Shown in pieces: positions 26,340-37,449 of a DNA stretch of 64,000 nucleotides (positions are counted from its first letter, which is position 1; each line of letters begins with the position of its first letter). The translations under genes and the position numbers were made by a program. The notes below the pieces were generated by a model. It did not search any database, was not told the DNA's origin, and was given only the letters and a program-made list of their open reading frames with translations. This DNA comes from Montifringilla adamsi. Taxonomy: Eukaryota > Chordata > Aves > Passeriformes > Passeridae. The DNA lies in the NCBI GenBank assembly GCA_017590115.1, contig JAGGNK010007004.1:11034418-11098417 (forward strand), given 5' to 3'.

Positions 26340-27395
26340 AAACACTTAAACTTCTTAAACGTAGGCAATGAAGCACCACACAGCCACTCACACAACACCA
26401 CCTCTCCCCAGATCAGGGAGGGAATCAGGGAAAAATAAAGGAAAAATCTGTGAGTCTGGGATAAGAATAGTTTAAATAAAAAATTATAATAATAATTGCA
26501 ATTGAAGCATTGACAGCAAAAAGAGAGAGAGTGCGTCACCATGATATTTTCTGAAAAATCCCTTCACCAGGATTTTTCCTCCTGGGAAGCTGAGAAGCCT
26601 CAGAGGAAAAGAAAAACAACATTATCTGATTTGCTTCTCCTGTTTTGCTGCTTTGGAATGTGGCAGATGCATATTTGATTGGTTTCATGTGAATTGTTTT
26701 AACTTAATGACCAATCAATGTCCAGCAGTGTCTGGACTCTGGAGAGTCATGGGATTTTATTATTCATTCTTTTCTAGCCTTCTGAAGTATCCTTTTCTCT
26801 ATAGTTTAGTATAGTTTTAGTATAGCCTTTATATACTATATAGTATAGCCTATATATACTATACTCACTATAGTATAATATAATATCATAATATAATAAA
26901 TCAGCCTTCTAAGAATATGGAGGCAGATTAATCTCTTCCCTCGTCCTGTGACCCTCACAACCATACAACAAGAGAGGAATAAACCCCAAGACAGACAAGT
27001 GACACACAATGCAATTGCTCACCTCCACTGGCCAATGCTCATTCCACCCCTCAGCAGTGATCAGCAGCTGCCAGCCAGCTCCCCCTAGTTTATATACTGG
27101 GCTCAATATTCCATGGTATGGAATATCCCTTTGGCCAGTTCAGGTCAGCTGTCCTGGCCACGCTCCCTGCCAGCTTCTGGTGCCTCTCCTCACTGGGAGA
27201 GCACTGAAAAGTCCTTGACTCAGAATCAAAACTATTACAAAGTACTACAAAGTATAAAAGCACACTACAACAGGGGTAAACACTGCTTAGCAACAAATAA
27301 AGCATCATTGTGTCATCAATGCTATTGTCATCCTAAATCCAAAACACAGCACTGTATTAGGAAGTAAATTAACTCTAGATGAAACCAAGCCACAC
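26340..27395 (-). mobile_element. Degraded solo LTR (same family as 9371) with nested LTR
   Basis: Left part GAAGCACCACACAGCCACTC and right part (from ~26970) together resemble the 9371 LTR, read on the minus strand, with TATATAAAC at about 27090-27100. The minus-strand stretch near 27295-27355 (GTTTTGGATTTAGGATGACA) is a common avian LTR sequence. The ends are eroded and no clear duplication is visible. Confidence 0.65.
26542..26966 (+). mobile_element. LTR of the TGTGGCATT family nested in an older LTR, copy 3
   Basis: Begins TGATATTTTCTGAAAAATCC and is colinear with copies at 5033 and 22433 through the TTCTCCTGTTTTGCT segment, the TA-rich tract (26800-26900) and AATAAATCAGCCTTCT. It interrupts the minus-strand LTR at 26340-27395. 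The right end is approximate. Confidence 0.75.
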
Positions 27396-28264
27396 TGTTT
27401 TCCACCCTCGTTTTCTCCCAGCAGGGCAGGAAACACGTTCCTGCTTGGAACAATGTAAATGGCAACAGGATTCTCCCCGAGCTTGGTTGGTTCTTGCTGT
27501 ACACAGGCTGAATTGCTTGATGCAACAGGCAATAAGAATGAAGAGATGCTGCTACTAGGAATGGGGAATGGTATCAGACAGCCCATGCACAGTGAGAAGC
27601 AGGCACTTTGGTATGGAATAAGCAGCAGTTTGTGGAAGGGTTGACACTGCCATGAGAAAAAGGGTGATTCTATTGTTTGCAACACACACTCTACCTTCTC
27701 TTTATCCTCAGACCTGTGCTGGACTGCCAAGAAAAGCCATCCTGAGATGAGCCTACAGCCTGAAAGGCTACAGGTTTCAAGCACTTACAACAGTCACAGC
27801 CCCCCATACAGGAGTTCGAAGGTGATGCCTAATTGACAAAATATGCCCTGCAAAGAATCAGTGACCTGGAAACTTCACAATTTACAGTCTTGTGCATCAC
27901 AGATGTTTCTGGCAGGATTTTATTGAATTGCTCCCCTGAACAGCTCTTAGCACAGAGGTTTAAGTGCAGCTTCTCCTTTTATACCTTTACGACATACTCT
28001 GCTGGACCTTCAATGAGCCAGGGGCACTTCATGTCCCTGGGATACCAGCCAGGCTAATTAGCAGTATCAATCTTCCCCTCTTCCACTAACACTGTGACAC
28101 TGCCACAGCCTGAGCCTGAAACATTCAGACAGCACAGAAGACAATATAACACACGGTACTTGCAATAACACAAATCAACAACTTGATTTTTAAGGAAGCC
28201 AGGCACACTAAGGAGAGTTGTTATTTTAAGGGAGTCAGGAAGGAGAGGAAGAGAGTTTCTACAG

Positions 28265-28401
28265 CGTCAACAGGGTCACTTGCTTCAGAGTCCTTATGGA
28301 TGGCCAAGAAGGTGAGCTACAGGCACAGCCAGCATTGCTTCCATCAGAAACAAACTGTGGTCTGATCCAGCTTTGCTGGCAGAGGGGCTGGGAAGACATC
28401 T
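28265..28401 (-). pseudogene. Second CUB domain, last exon remnant
   Basis: After acceptor ATCTTGCAG the minus strand reads PLCQQSWIRPQFVSDGSNAG. This is the CUB ending pattern LCG...I.P..VS.GS, with the Gly of LCG replaced. The solo LTR at 28429-28869 begins 28 bases away. Confidence 0.45.
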
Positions 28402-28428
28402 CTGCAAGATTTACCCAAGGGGAACAAG

Positions 28429-28869
28429 TGTTGTATTCCATTTTGTTTAAATGGTATGCCCTGTCTCACCCCTCCGAAATGTATGGTATATTCTAAGCCT
28501 GTGGTCCTGCCCTGAACCATCCTGTATCTGTCATCCCATTGGCCCAATGTGATTCCGCACCCACTTCAATTCCCCTCTTAAGCTGTGCTATAAAATCAAT
28601 TGGGTTCTTAGCCCTTGCTCTCTCTCAGCCTCTTCCCCTCCTCTTGCCCCTTCCCTCCCCTAGGCTCCCCCTCCTTCCCCCTTCCCCCCTTTTCCCTCAG
28701 TAGCCATGCTGTTCCCGGGGTTGGGACCCCAAATAAACCTTCATCTGATCAGCACCCTCAGAAGCCGTGTGGAGTCTCCTTGCCTGCCTGCTGCTGCCAG
28801 CCAACTCACAGCCTAGGGGGCCCTCCGGGGACATCCCCGGGGTGCCCCACCTCAAAACGAACCGCAACA
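28429..28869 (+). mobile_element. Solo LTR with complete promoter and polyA signals
   Basis: 441 bases, TGTTGTATTCC to GAACCGCAACA (inverted ends TGTTG/CAACA). Flanks AACAAG (28423-28428) and GACAAG (28870-28875) differ at one base. CTATAAAATC at about 28589 and CAAATAAACC near 28730 mark TATA and polyA signals, with a CT-rich stretch between. Confidence 0.8.
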
Positions 28870-29679
28870 GACAAGGAATTTGTTTAAGGGTGGGCTAAAC
28901 ATATATTTATCCAGACAGATCTCCGGGGTTCACCAGGCTAGATCCCACAGGGAAAGTCTTGTCTCAGATCAAGAGGAGAGGCTATTTGACTTTCATTACC
29001 TTAAAATATTTAGAGGCAGTACAAAGAAATTGAGGAGATGAGACTTCATCCACAAGTCCAACCACATGAACAACCAAGTATTCCCAGAGGTATGATTAAG
29101 GATCAGCATTATTACCAACACATCACCATTACTGGTTAAAGAGCAGGGGCAGTCAGTATGCACAGGAAACATTTATTACCACTTCAGGGGGAAAACAGGC
29201 CACATTTCCTTATCTCATCTGCACTTACCCAGGAACCTGAGTGCTTGTTGTGCCATATGATCAGTTCTGAGCCCAGAGCCAGCCTTTGAGCTGTGTATCC
29301 AGCACATTACTGGCTATGCTAACACATGAGAAGCTGCTCTGGACATAGCCAGCTAAGCAAGGCTAAGCACTCCATTTCTGCTGCTAGCCAGGGTCTGTAG
29401 GAGTACAACATACATTGGAGACAAGGCAGACAAGGGCACATAATTATGCACAGTTGAAAGTTATTTTTGAGACACCCATCACACTGGACTAAGTGCCAGC
29501 ACAAGTATGAACACAGCCCTCAGTTCCAGCTGCCCTGCTGCATTTGGGTGTTTTCTCTAGCTCTTTAGAGTCATACTGGAAAACACAAAATGCTTTCAAG
29601 GGCCAGATAGATTTGCTGTTTTTCATGACAAGGAATTACATGAAATCATACCCAGAAACCCTCACACCTCCAAGGCACC

Positions 29680-29814
29680 CAGATTTTGATTAGCTCTCTT
29701 CCATTCAAATAGAAGGACACATATTCAGGGTCATGTCCCAGCTGGTACCCTACATGGAATTTAGGGAAGAGTCTCGAGGTGATTTTGTCCTCTAGCATGG
29801 TACAGGTGCACAGG
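29680..29814 (-). pseudogene. Second CUB domain, middle exon remnant
   Basis: A TTCTAG acceptor precedes an open frame with MLEDKITSRLFPKFHV and DPEYVSFYLNGRELI. This matches the CUB pattern (W.I..PE.KI.L.F.KF, then C..DYV..Y.G). The frame is open to a stop at 29646; the donor is uncertain. Confidence 0.48.
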
Positions 29815-30819
29815 CTAGAAGCAAGCAATGGTAAAGGCAGGTTTCTGCATGGCTGAGCTTGGCCCTGTCAATCCCACCACAGGCTGGGAATGTCACACAA
29901 CAGAAGCTGATAACTGATGGCACTGGCTCCACCTGGTAAATTTTATCTTCCCCCTTGGCATCAGCCATCTGGGGAGGGAGCTGCCAGCAGCAGAGGGCTG
30001 TCATGAATTTGCTTAGCACTAGTGGGAACTTTATGCTTCCTTCCAGCAGCAGCAGCTTTGTGCTGTGTGATTGACACCTCCAGCCCTGTCCATCTCATTC
30101 CCCTGTGTCCTGTAGGAGCTGAAAATCACACAGCTTTGTGTGAGCTGACAGTGATACACCCAGACCAAAGGATAAAGGGTACAACAGACCTCCAGTCACA
30201 GCATGGCTTGTACAGAATCTGTATTACAAACAGACTTTGTGCCTTGCTGCCTTCCCACACAGCATCACCCTGCCCAGCAAGCAGAACTGGGGATCTGCAC
30301 TGCAGGGGACACACAGCCACTGTCACCCAGGCACTGCTGAGAGTGGGGCCTGGTCTGGTGGTGGCTGAGGCTTCTGAGCCCTGGAAAACACTTCAGGGTG
30401 CCACGAGGAAAATTCAGTGTTTGGCTATTACAGCCAAACTGCAGCCACCTGCTGTGAGGGACATTATGCTCCACAGCCAGGGGGTGCAGAATGAGCCCAC
30501 CTTCTCCAAAGAGCAGGATACCTTGGGAACCTCACTCTGCTGGTGCAGGGAGAGGGCTTGGCACAGCAGCCAGGGAGGGAAAAAGGTTACGTGGGGTATT
30601 GCAGTACAGCCACAACTGGCCAAGGCACAGGCTAAGATACTGCAGCTATTTCAAACACAAAGGGCTTAACACACAGCTGAGAGACACCTCAGAGGAGAAT
30701 ATGCAATTTCCTTCCCAAAGTCTTACTTAAAAATCCCAAAACTTTCAGGAGTTGTCCTACCAGCTGTCCCACAATGGGCTCATATTCATTCAGCCTCCTA
30801 AGATATGACATGGCTACTC

Positions 30820-30930
30820 CAAGCTCATTTTTAATGAAGTACCACCTGTATTGCAGCCTTCCCTCCCTATTCAACAGGTATTTGGTGTGTGCGGATCCTG
30901 ATAGCTCTGCTTTGCAAAGGATAACACCCA
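30820..30930 (-). pseudogene. Possible second CUB domain, first exon
   Basis: The minus strand reads CGVGVILCKAELSGSAHTKY then LLNREGRLQYRWYFIKNE. This is compatible with a CUB start (CG, G.I.SP.YP..Y.NN, C.W). The order relative to the next remnant fits. Weak. Confidence 0.33.
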
Positions 30931-31139
30931 CTCCACAGCCACATGGCCGCTGCTCCTTGCAGTCACTGCTCCCAATTAAGAGACGCTTTCCTGGCTGCAG
31001 ATAGTGCCCCTTTGAAGGCATAATCTTTAAGGGTCCCTAGGAAAGCCATAATAGGTTGGGTATTAGTTAATACCAACACCTCAGCTTTGATGGCTATGAC
31101 AGAAATAACACCATCTCTTTAATAACTTGTAATTATCTG

Positions 31140-31310
31140 TACAGAAAAATACAAGTGGCCAGTGGGGAGTCACTAAACCTGTGCCCAGCTATAAAAGGCT
31201 CTTCCAGTAATCCACAAGAGCTACAGCATTTAATATCATGCCCCTCTTGCCTTTCATGTTCAAAGTTGTATTTGATGAGGAGATAACACCTGATCAGTCC
31301 TGCACACTGT
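31140..31310 (-). pseudogene. Possible first CUB domain remnant
   Basis: The minus strand reads LLIKYNFEHE, then GLLEEPFIAGHRFSDSPLAT. This is similar in layout to the CUB core (L.I.F..FE, then ..P..GRFCG...P), but the FCG cysteine is lost. It follows the first S1 domain, as expected. Confidence 0.35.
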
Positions 31311-31719
31311 TTCAGGAGCACAACAGCAGTTCAGATTTCTAGCTGGCAAGCTTTCAAGCAGACTTTAGGAGAGCTGGGCTGATATGCAGCACTCAAGGGG
31401 CACCTCACCAAACTGGAAGGGCTGCATTCAGCCAGAAAAAGGGCAGCTTGAGGCTTCTGCTTCTCCTTCAGGGGATGCAAGGGTGAGACTTGCTATTATA
31501 ACATGGTTTCTGAAGGGGGATTTATATGTTTAAACCTTTGGGCTTGCCATCCCAGATTAAAATGTAGTATACCTTCCTGCTGATCCAGTGTCTGAAAACT
31601 GAAGAGAAGTGCTGTGGGTGGAGAGGAGGGAGGCAGCATTAGCAGGGCAATTTGGATCCCTGTAGTGCTAAATAGTGGAAAAAACCTCCCAGCACTCATA
31701 CCTGCCCTGTGCCATGTGC

Positions 31720-31895
31720 TGGGCAAGGAAGTCACAAGTGCAGCCACCTGTGAGAAGATGCCTGTGAGCTCTGGGCCATGGTGCCTTTCACAGGAGTATC
31801 CCAGTATCCCATCCTCTGGCACAACCTATGCCCACAACACTGCACCAGTGTTCGGGTACCAGTCCTCTGACACACAAAGGGGCCTCCAGAGTTAC
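31720..31895 (-). pseudogene. First S1 domain, catalytic-Ser exon, frameshifted
   Basis: After an AG at 31896-31897 the minus strand reads NSGGPFVCQRTGTRTLV. It then continues one base out of frame as SVVGIGCARGW and later GIFSQVAALVTSLP. This is the end of a trypsin-type domain (GDSGGPLVC ... VVSWG.GCA ... PGVYT.V). The Asp of GDSGG is Asn here. A one-base insertion follows TLV, and a second frame change precedes GIFSQV. The pyrimidine tract before the acceptor is poor. Confidence 0.6.
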
Positions 31896-32352
31896 CTTGT
31901 CCAAATGCCACTGGGCAGGAAAGGTGACATTTATTCCTGCTCCAGCAGTCCCAACCTTTGATGCTATTCCATGACATGCCAGCTTTTCCACAAAAGCCAA
32001 CACTACCTTGCTTGCTTCTCCCTGTCATGGGAACCTGGTATCATCCCTGCTCATTCAGCTGCCACCATCTAACCTAAACCCCACAAATCTAAGCTCTGTT
32101 TTTACAGTCCCTCAATCTGACTTGCAGCTTGGCAGCCTGCCCTTCCCCATACACAAACCCCTTTTTTCCCATGAAGAATGTAAAACTGAAAGACATTCTG
32201 CCAACATCAGCTGTAGCACTGATTTGAAAATATTCAAGGTATGAATATATCAGAGAGCAGGGAAGTTCTCAAGCTACTACTGCTTGGCTGGAAAAAAACA
32301 TTCATGCAAGTACATCCAAGGAGACAAGTGACATCCTGACCAGCAGCCTACC

Positions 32353-32957
32353 TGTCATGGATTGACCCTGGCACAGTGCCAGTGCCCCCATGAAAGGTAT
32401 ATTTCCAAAATGGTTACTGTGAGATGTGAGCCAGAAACAGAACAAAGCATGCTCCAACTTGGGAATGGAGGGGAAAAAAACCAACACTTTATTGATCTAC
32501 AACACAGACACAAAAGGAAATAAAAAAAAAAAAAGAAAAAAAACCACACACAACAATCCACAATGGAACACCTCCAAAACACTCCTCCTCCCCCCACCCC
32601 TCTAACACATCAATTCTCAGCCCAATACCACAGGGGCTCCAGCCTCCCTTCCCACAGGCCACATGGCCTCCCCCTCCCCCAGCCAGACACACCTGGGCAG
32701 GGGAGAGGTCAGATTAATTCACCAGCCGGACTCAAAAGAGAAAGTCCTGATGGAGAAGGAAGACTTATCCAGGAGCCAGCTTGTTACAAAGCTCTCAACA
32801 AAGTCCCTCTGGGAATCCTCTGCTTTTAACCCCTGTGTGTTCTCAGAGGCATATCCAGGTCCCCAGTGGCCACACCAGGTGCCAGTTTTCAAATCTGGCC
32901 ATTGATTGGTTTGACCATAACTTTCCCAGAAACTTACTTCCTGGTAAAACCACGACA
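32353..32957 (-). mobile_element. Solo LTR (TSD CTACC)
   Basis: 605 bases, TGTCATGGATTGACCC to AAACCACGACA. Perfect duplications CTACC at 32348-32352 and 32958-32962. A minus-strand AATAAA (TTTATT at about 32488) suggests minus orientation. An A-rich patch lies at 32520-32545. It sits between two ovochymase S1 remnants. Confidence 0.85.
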
Positions 32958-33059
32958 CTACCCTAGAGCAGGGCAAGTTCAGCCTGTTCATGTTGCTAGG
33001 ACCAGCTGAGAAGAGTTTGGCACTGAGCACATTCCTCTACTGCAGCCCACTGCCTAGTG

Positions 33060-33165
33060 GGACTGTCTGAGCAAAGGTATCAAAAGGCTTGAGTGGGCAC
33101 AAGGGGATATCAGGGAGGAGGTGGGAAGTGCCTTCTTTCCAGCCTCCTGATAGTATTGCCCATGC
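33060..33165 (-). pseudogene. Possible first S1 domain, SGWG exon remnant
   Basis: The minus strand reads ILSGGWKEGTSHLLPDIPLC. This resembles the SGWG..EG.TS..L..I.VP segment that precedes the catalytic Ser exon in S1 proteases, with the GWG itself altered. It lies in correct order between the 36.4 and 31.8 kb remnants. Weak. Confidence 0.35.
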
Positions 33166-33169
33166 CAGG

Positions 33170-36100
33170 TTCCCATGCCCACTGCCTGCAGTCCGACCAG
33201 CAAAGGTTTCAGCAAAGGTGGTGGCACCTGCAGAGATGGAGGTGCTGCTGTTAGAAATCCCAGGTCTGGGGAAGAGCCAGCCACACATCTGTGTCCTGCT
33301 CACATCCACATTCCCACCTGTAAAAGGCTGCTCCTGCCTTCCTTGTCCTGAACTCCTTGTAAAGCCCTTGCTCAGCAAAGTGCTGACAGCATTCTCAGTG
33401 CTGTGCTCCCCTCTCTCCTCAGGAGAGGAGGAGGCTTGCAGGTGCACAGGACAAACCCACTGCCCAGAGGAGCCAGGGCAGGAGAGCTGTCACTCGGCAC
33501 ACCACGCACAGTGCGGATCCCTGTGCCAGGGCAGGTCCCTGCCACTCAGATCTGGCAGGGGATGAGGGGCAGGTCCACCTCCTGCAGGACAGGAGCAGTG
33601 CTCCCACCCTGTAAGGATGGCACTGCTTGTGGCAGGCTCCAATATGCACACATGAATATTCACAGCAGCAAAGACCTGATGAGCTCCTCAGCTGCACAAA
33701 ATGCTGATCTGCACATCCCTGCAGGGGCTGGTCCTCTGACAAGCAGAGGAGACATGATGAGCCAAGGGGTGCTTGAATATTGCATTTGGTGGGAGTCACC
33801 TTCTCTTGCATTTCTATTTGTGAAAGTCTCCTCTCCTGTATCCATTACTCTGTTCCTGTGCCTGTGACCAGGTGACCCTGCCATCTGACACCCTCAAACA
33901 CCTAGCCCCAGCCAGTGGCCACACACAGTGTCCCAGCTGAGAAGTTTTCATCCCGGTGGGGAAGGCAGATGGGCCCATCCCCTGCAGAGGAAAGGGTGCA
34001 CAAATGAATGCATGAATAACGTGCATCCAGGGACACGTCTGACTGACAGACACAATCTTCCTTCAAGTCATACAATTCCAATAATTTCCTTCCCAAAACA
34101 TCACAGTTACATGTGGGCATTTCTATAATGAGAATACAAACTGAAGTTAGCCACATGTAGTTGAATATATATATGCCAAATTGAGAATATATACATGCCA
34201 AACTGAGAGGCAGAAATTAGGAAAACTGAATTTTAATGTAAGCAGGACACTTGGGAAGAGGACAAAAGAGGTGAAAGAGCCTAGCAGAGACAAGGAGACT
34301 GGACTGCTTCTATCACTCCCCTTGGAATGACTCGGTGCTTGTGAGAAATTCTTCACATGTTTCTCCCCAAAGACCAACACAGATCAGATCAAAGGACTAA
34401 TGGAGGTCATGCAAAACTCAAGATTCAGCTCAGTTCAATCCAGAGCCATATTGGTTTGCTTTTCCTTGGTATCCAGAGAAAAATGAATCACAGTTCCCTA
34501 GAAGCTTTGATGGGGCACTGGCAGTGCCCAGCCTCCAGGAAAGCAAAGCAGGAACCCCTGTAGCTTCCACAGAAGCTGCCCAGCCTAGTCCATGCCTAGA
34601 GGCACAATTTAACCACAGAGCACAGCACACAGGCAGCCCTCAGCTAGCCTTCCTCACACTGCCCACCAGGATGTCTGAGCCCTGAAGTGAACATTTCTCT
34701 GGTCCTACGTCCCTTGCTCCTGCCATTATGGCCAAACTGTAAGGCTATCGCCGTCTCAGCCAGTGCTTTGGGACGCGACAGTGACAGACTGTTATTCTGT
34801 GTTGGCTGATCTGCCACCTGATGGCCACAGGCAGTCATGGCCAGTTGGCTGTAACCCTTCCTATCTCTAGGAGATACAGGGAATGCCTTTGAAAAGACTG
34901 GGAAGTTAGAGACTTGTGCCACATCCTTAAATTGACACCCTGAAGTGGCCTCCATAGGCTCTGCCTTTGCCTGTAGAAGTACTGGAAGCAGGAGTTAATC
35001 CAGTTTGCTTCTTGGTGGGCAACACTCTTGTAGCCCATGGCTAGCTAATAGCCCAGGGCTATGGCCACAGGGAAACCCACGGCTTTCCAGCAGCTACCTG
35101 AGAAGGAAACAGCACTCTTGTAAGTGGGGAACACAAGGACACGCAGCAATCTCACAAACCAACACAGGCAGAGCCAGAGCACAGACCCCAAGGGATAAAC
35201 TTCTGGGACAATTAATCAAAGCCTAGGACAAGAATTAAACCAACTGTGCTACTTCAATAAGAATTAAAGGCAAGACTGAGGGGACACCGAGTTTGCAACC
35301 CTGCAGTGTGGTCCTGCCCTGGGATCTGGGGCTGGCTTTCAGTAACAGGACTTTCAGCCGGGCTGGTTTCACATTAGCAGCAATGCAGAAGATTCCCTGA
35401 CCTCCAGCTGCAAAAGCTGGACGTTCTCTCAAATGGATAAATGCATTTCTTGTTTCATCTGCTATCCATCAAGCCACTGTTTGTACCTGGGAAGAACAGA
35501 GCTGCCAGGAGAGGTGCCAGCAGATTGCATTGCTGCCAGCTTGGTAGCAATGCTTCATCTTGGCACTCACAGAGACTCCATGCCATTTTTGACCTTGAAA
35601 CATCAAGTGCAGTTTTGGTTACCTGCAGTCTGGGATCTTACAAGACATGTGAGAAGCCTTAAAAGCAATGGGAACTGATTGCCAAGTCTTTTTGGCCCCA
35701 TAAATCCTCCTAATTTTGTTATTGGTGCATTAAAGGAGATAAACAAAGAGGCCTACATCCAAGAGCTTTATGGTGGTTTTAGGCAGCTACACATAGTTTA
35801 AATTCACACTAGACAAGCGTATGGCCATTACGGTTTTTCTGCATATTTTATAAGCAATATAATGTCACAGTTAAACTCAGTGCAATCAGCTCCAGCAGGG
35901 TTTCCATTCAGCATTTCTTTTTAGCAATTTAGTAGACAGAGCCTCTATCAGGGCAGTTACCCAATCAACAGATTAACAGTAGATTGCATTTTACCAAAGG
36001 CATTTACCCTCCTCCAGGGATGCAGCAAGTGTTTTAGTGCAGGGTGGGACAAAAAAGTCCAGCTGTTGAATTGTTGTTGAATTATTGAATTACCATCATG

Positions 36101-36380
36101 CTACTTCACCCATGCAGCCTCTGGAGATGGCAAGTCCAGGCAGCCTGGCAGGCACTCACTTTACTGCGGCTGTCTGCCCCTGAAGTGTGGCCTCAAGCAT
36201 TTTGAATCAAGGTATCAAGGGCTCAGCACGAGCCTTTGCTTCAGTGCTTTCGAGTAAATTAAGATTTATTTTTTTCCCACTCAGGGAAAACCTTACTTTC
36301 ATTTTCTAATCACTTCCAGCCATAAGTAACAGACCCAGTAATGGCACAGCTCAGCCTTAATCCCAGGAGGCTGTTTACTG
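33170..36380. other. Unassigned sequence within the ovochymase-like locus
   Basis: Open frames up to about 158 codons on both strands, mutually overlapping, without domain signatures. No LTR borders seen. Confidence 0.4.
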
Positions 36381-36384
36381 GAAA

Positions 36385-36490
36385 TGGAAAGCTCCCATGC
36401 TTCCCAGCAAAGTCTGACACCGGGACTGCCTGGCAATGCAAGCACTGCAGTAATGGGAACACAGCAAGAGCACTGACAGCAGAACAGTGG
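36385..36490 (-). pseudogene. Possible first S1 domain, His-region exon remnant
   Basis: The minus strand reads LLQCLHCQAVPVSDFAGKHG. This resembles the stretch after the catalytic His of S1 proteases (TAAHCL ... F.V.AGKH), but the TAAH part is disrupted, possibly by a small deletion around CATTACTGCAG|TGCTTGC. The position upstream of the other S1 remnants fits. Weak on its own. Confidence 0.28.
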
Positions 36491-37079
36491 AGAGTAAAAG
36501 CACTGGCTAGTTTTGCAAGGAACAGAGAAACAAGGAGGTGCCTCATTATGAAGGTTAATCTTGCACATTGAAATTTCTACACCATAGCTACTTTCTCATT
36601 ATTTAACATTAGTCCTCAAAAAGGATGGTCAAGTTGAACAAGAAACAGATGTGAAGATGACTGGTCTGCAATTACAATATAATGTGCTATAAAAGGGCTG
36701 GCAAAGAGGCCCCTTATATCTTTGTCCCTGCCCATTAAGAAGTCTTTAGCAAGGCTTATGAAGCTGGTCTTGCATTTAAAGTACAGAAGCCAACGCGACT
36801 ACTAAGAGTGATGGGACAGATTCCAGGAAGCAGCACTGCGTCTCCTCCTGCCTCAGAAATGCTTCTCTGCATGCCTGCTCAGTGAGCAGGGTCTCCTAAA
36901 GACAAACCCATTTATAATGAGTGGCTGAGACACTTAGGAGAACCACGGTAGCACGGAGATTTCCACACCCTGGACCAGACTTGGAAAATGTGCAAAAAGG
37001 ACTTTGCTCTCCTGAGTGACCAGCATTCAGTGACTGAGGATGAAAAAGAGATGGGGTCTGCCAAAACCAAATCAAAAAG

Positions 37080-37160
37080 AGATTTGATTTTGGCAGGGTT
37101 GGAACCTGGAGGGCAGCACAGGGCTGCCCTCCAGGCTCCAACCCTGCCAAAACCAAATCT
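37080..37160. repeat. Long imperfect inverted repeat (hairpin), 38-base arms
   Basis: Arm 37080-37117 and arm 37123-37160 are reverse complements with two mismatches over 38 bases, separated by five bases (ACAGG). TGCCAAAACCAAATC also occurs directly upstream at 37059-37073, so an alternative shorter pairing exists. Confidence 0.88.
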
Positions 37161-37207
37161 CAGCTGCAGAGAATCTTCTGGGCTCTCCTGGGTCAGTAGG
37201 ACAAACT

Positions 37208-37208
<1 letters not shown>

Positions 37209-37239
<31 letters not shown>
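37209..37239. repeat. (CA)n microsatellite
   Basis: About 15 uninterrupted CA units. Confidence 0.95.
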
Positions 37240-37384
37240 CTCTTCAGGCTACACAGAAGACATGAAAAAAGAATGTTTTTCAGTGAGACAAGACCCCACA
37301 TGCTCAAATGCTTTACCTCAGGCTCTTCTGGCAGGTAGGGAATTAATGAGACAAATCCCAGGTGCCACTGCTTTCCTGACTCCA

Positions 37385-37449
37385 TGTCCTGGGGTGACTT
37401 TAGGATGCCTGTATCCCCAGACTGCTCCAAATTTGCACAAACCAAGACA
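37385..37449 (+). repeat. 65-base internally deleted 5' LTR of the edited provirus
   Basis: The first ~40 bases match the start of the solo LTRs at 52922 and 54806 (TGTCCTGGGGTGA...TGTATCCCCAG). The last ~25 match their ends (CCAAATTTGC...AAACCAAGACA). The ~550-750 bases between are absent. TGGCACCCAAC at 37461-37471 follows shortly and looks like a tRNA-Lys-type primer binding site. Confidence 0.7.

Larger units (their letters stand above)
5690..36490 (-). pseudogene. OVCH1: Ovochymase-1-like gene (S1/CUB multidomain), degraded
   Basis: Minus-strand exon remnants occur in the N-to-C order of an ovochymase: S1 (36.4, 33.1, 31.8 kb), CUB (31.2 kb), CUB (30.9, 29.7, 28.3 kb), S1 (21.0, 19.7 kb), CUB (12.8, 11.0 kb), S1 (5.8 kb). 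Ovochymases are secreted or egg-envelope polyproteins of trypsin-like S1 and CUB domains. OVCH1 lies directly downstream of TMTC1 in other vertebrates, so synteny supports the symbol. Seen directly: S1 signatures ITARILCAGF and PKKPGVYSRVKIFLDWM, and CUB signature SFCGDTPVCPIKSRGS. Inferred: loss of protease function, because all three catalytic-Ser regions are altered or missing and frames are broken. Several S1 exons (the S1 start, His and Asp exons of the second and third domains) were not found. Retroviral LTRs are inserted between exons. A divergent but functional gene with misread exon edges remains possible. Confidence 0.6.

Noticed and set aside
27305..27784. 159-codon minus frame
   Set aside because: Largely overlaps the LTR at 26340-27395. 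No protein signature.
30022..30669. Longest open frame in the window (215 codons, plus strand)
   Set aside because: No domain, low-complexity character, no splice context. Antisense frames there are also open, so chance in GC-richer DNA is likely.
33089..33867. Overlapping plus frames of 158 and 154 codons
   Set aside because: No recognisable domain. The minus strand carries a possible S1 remnant in part of this stretch.
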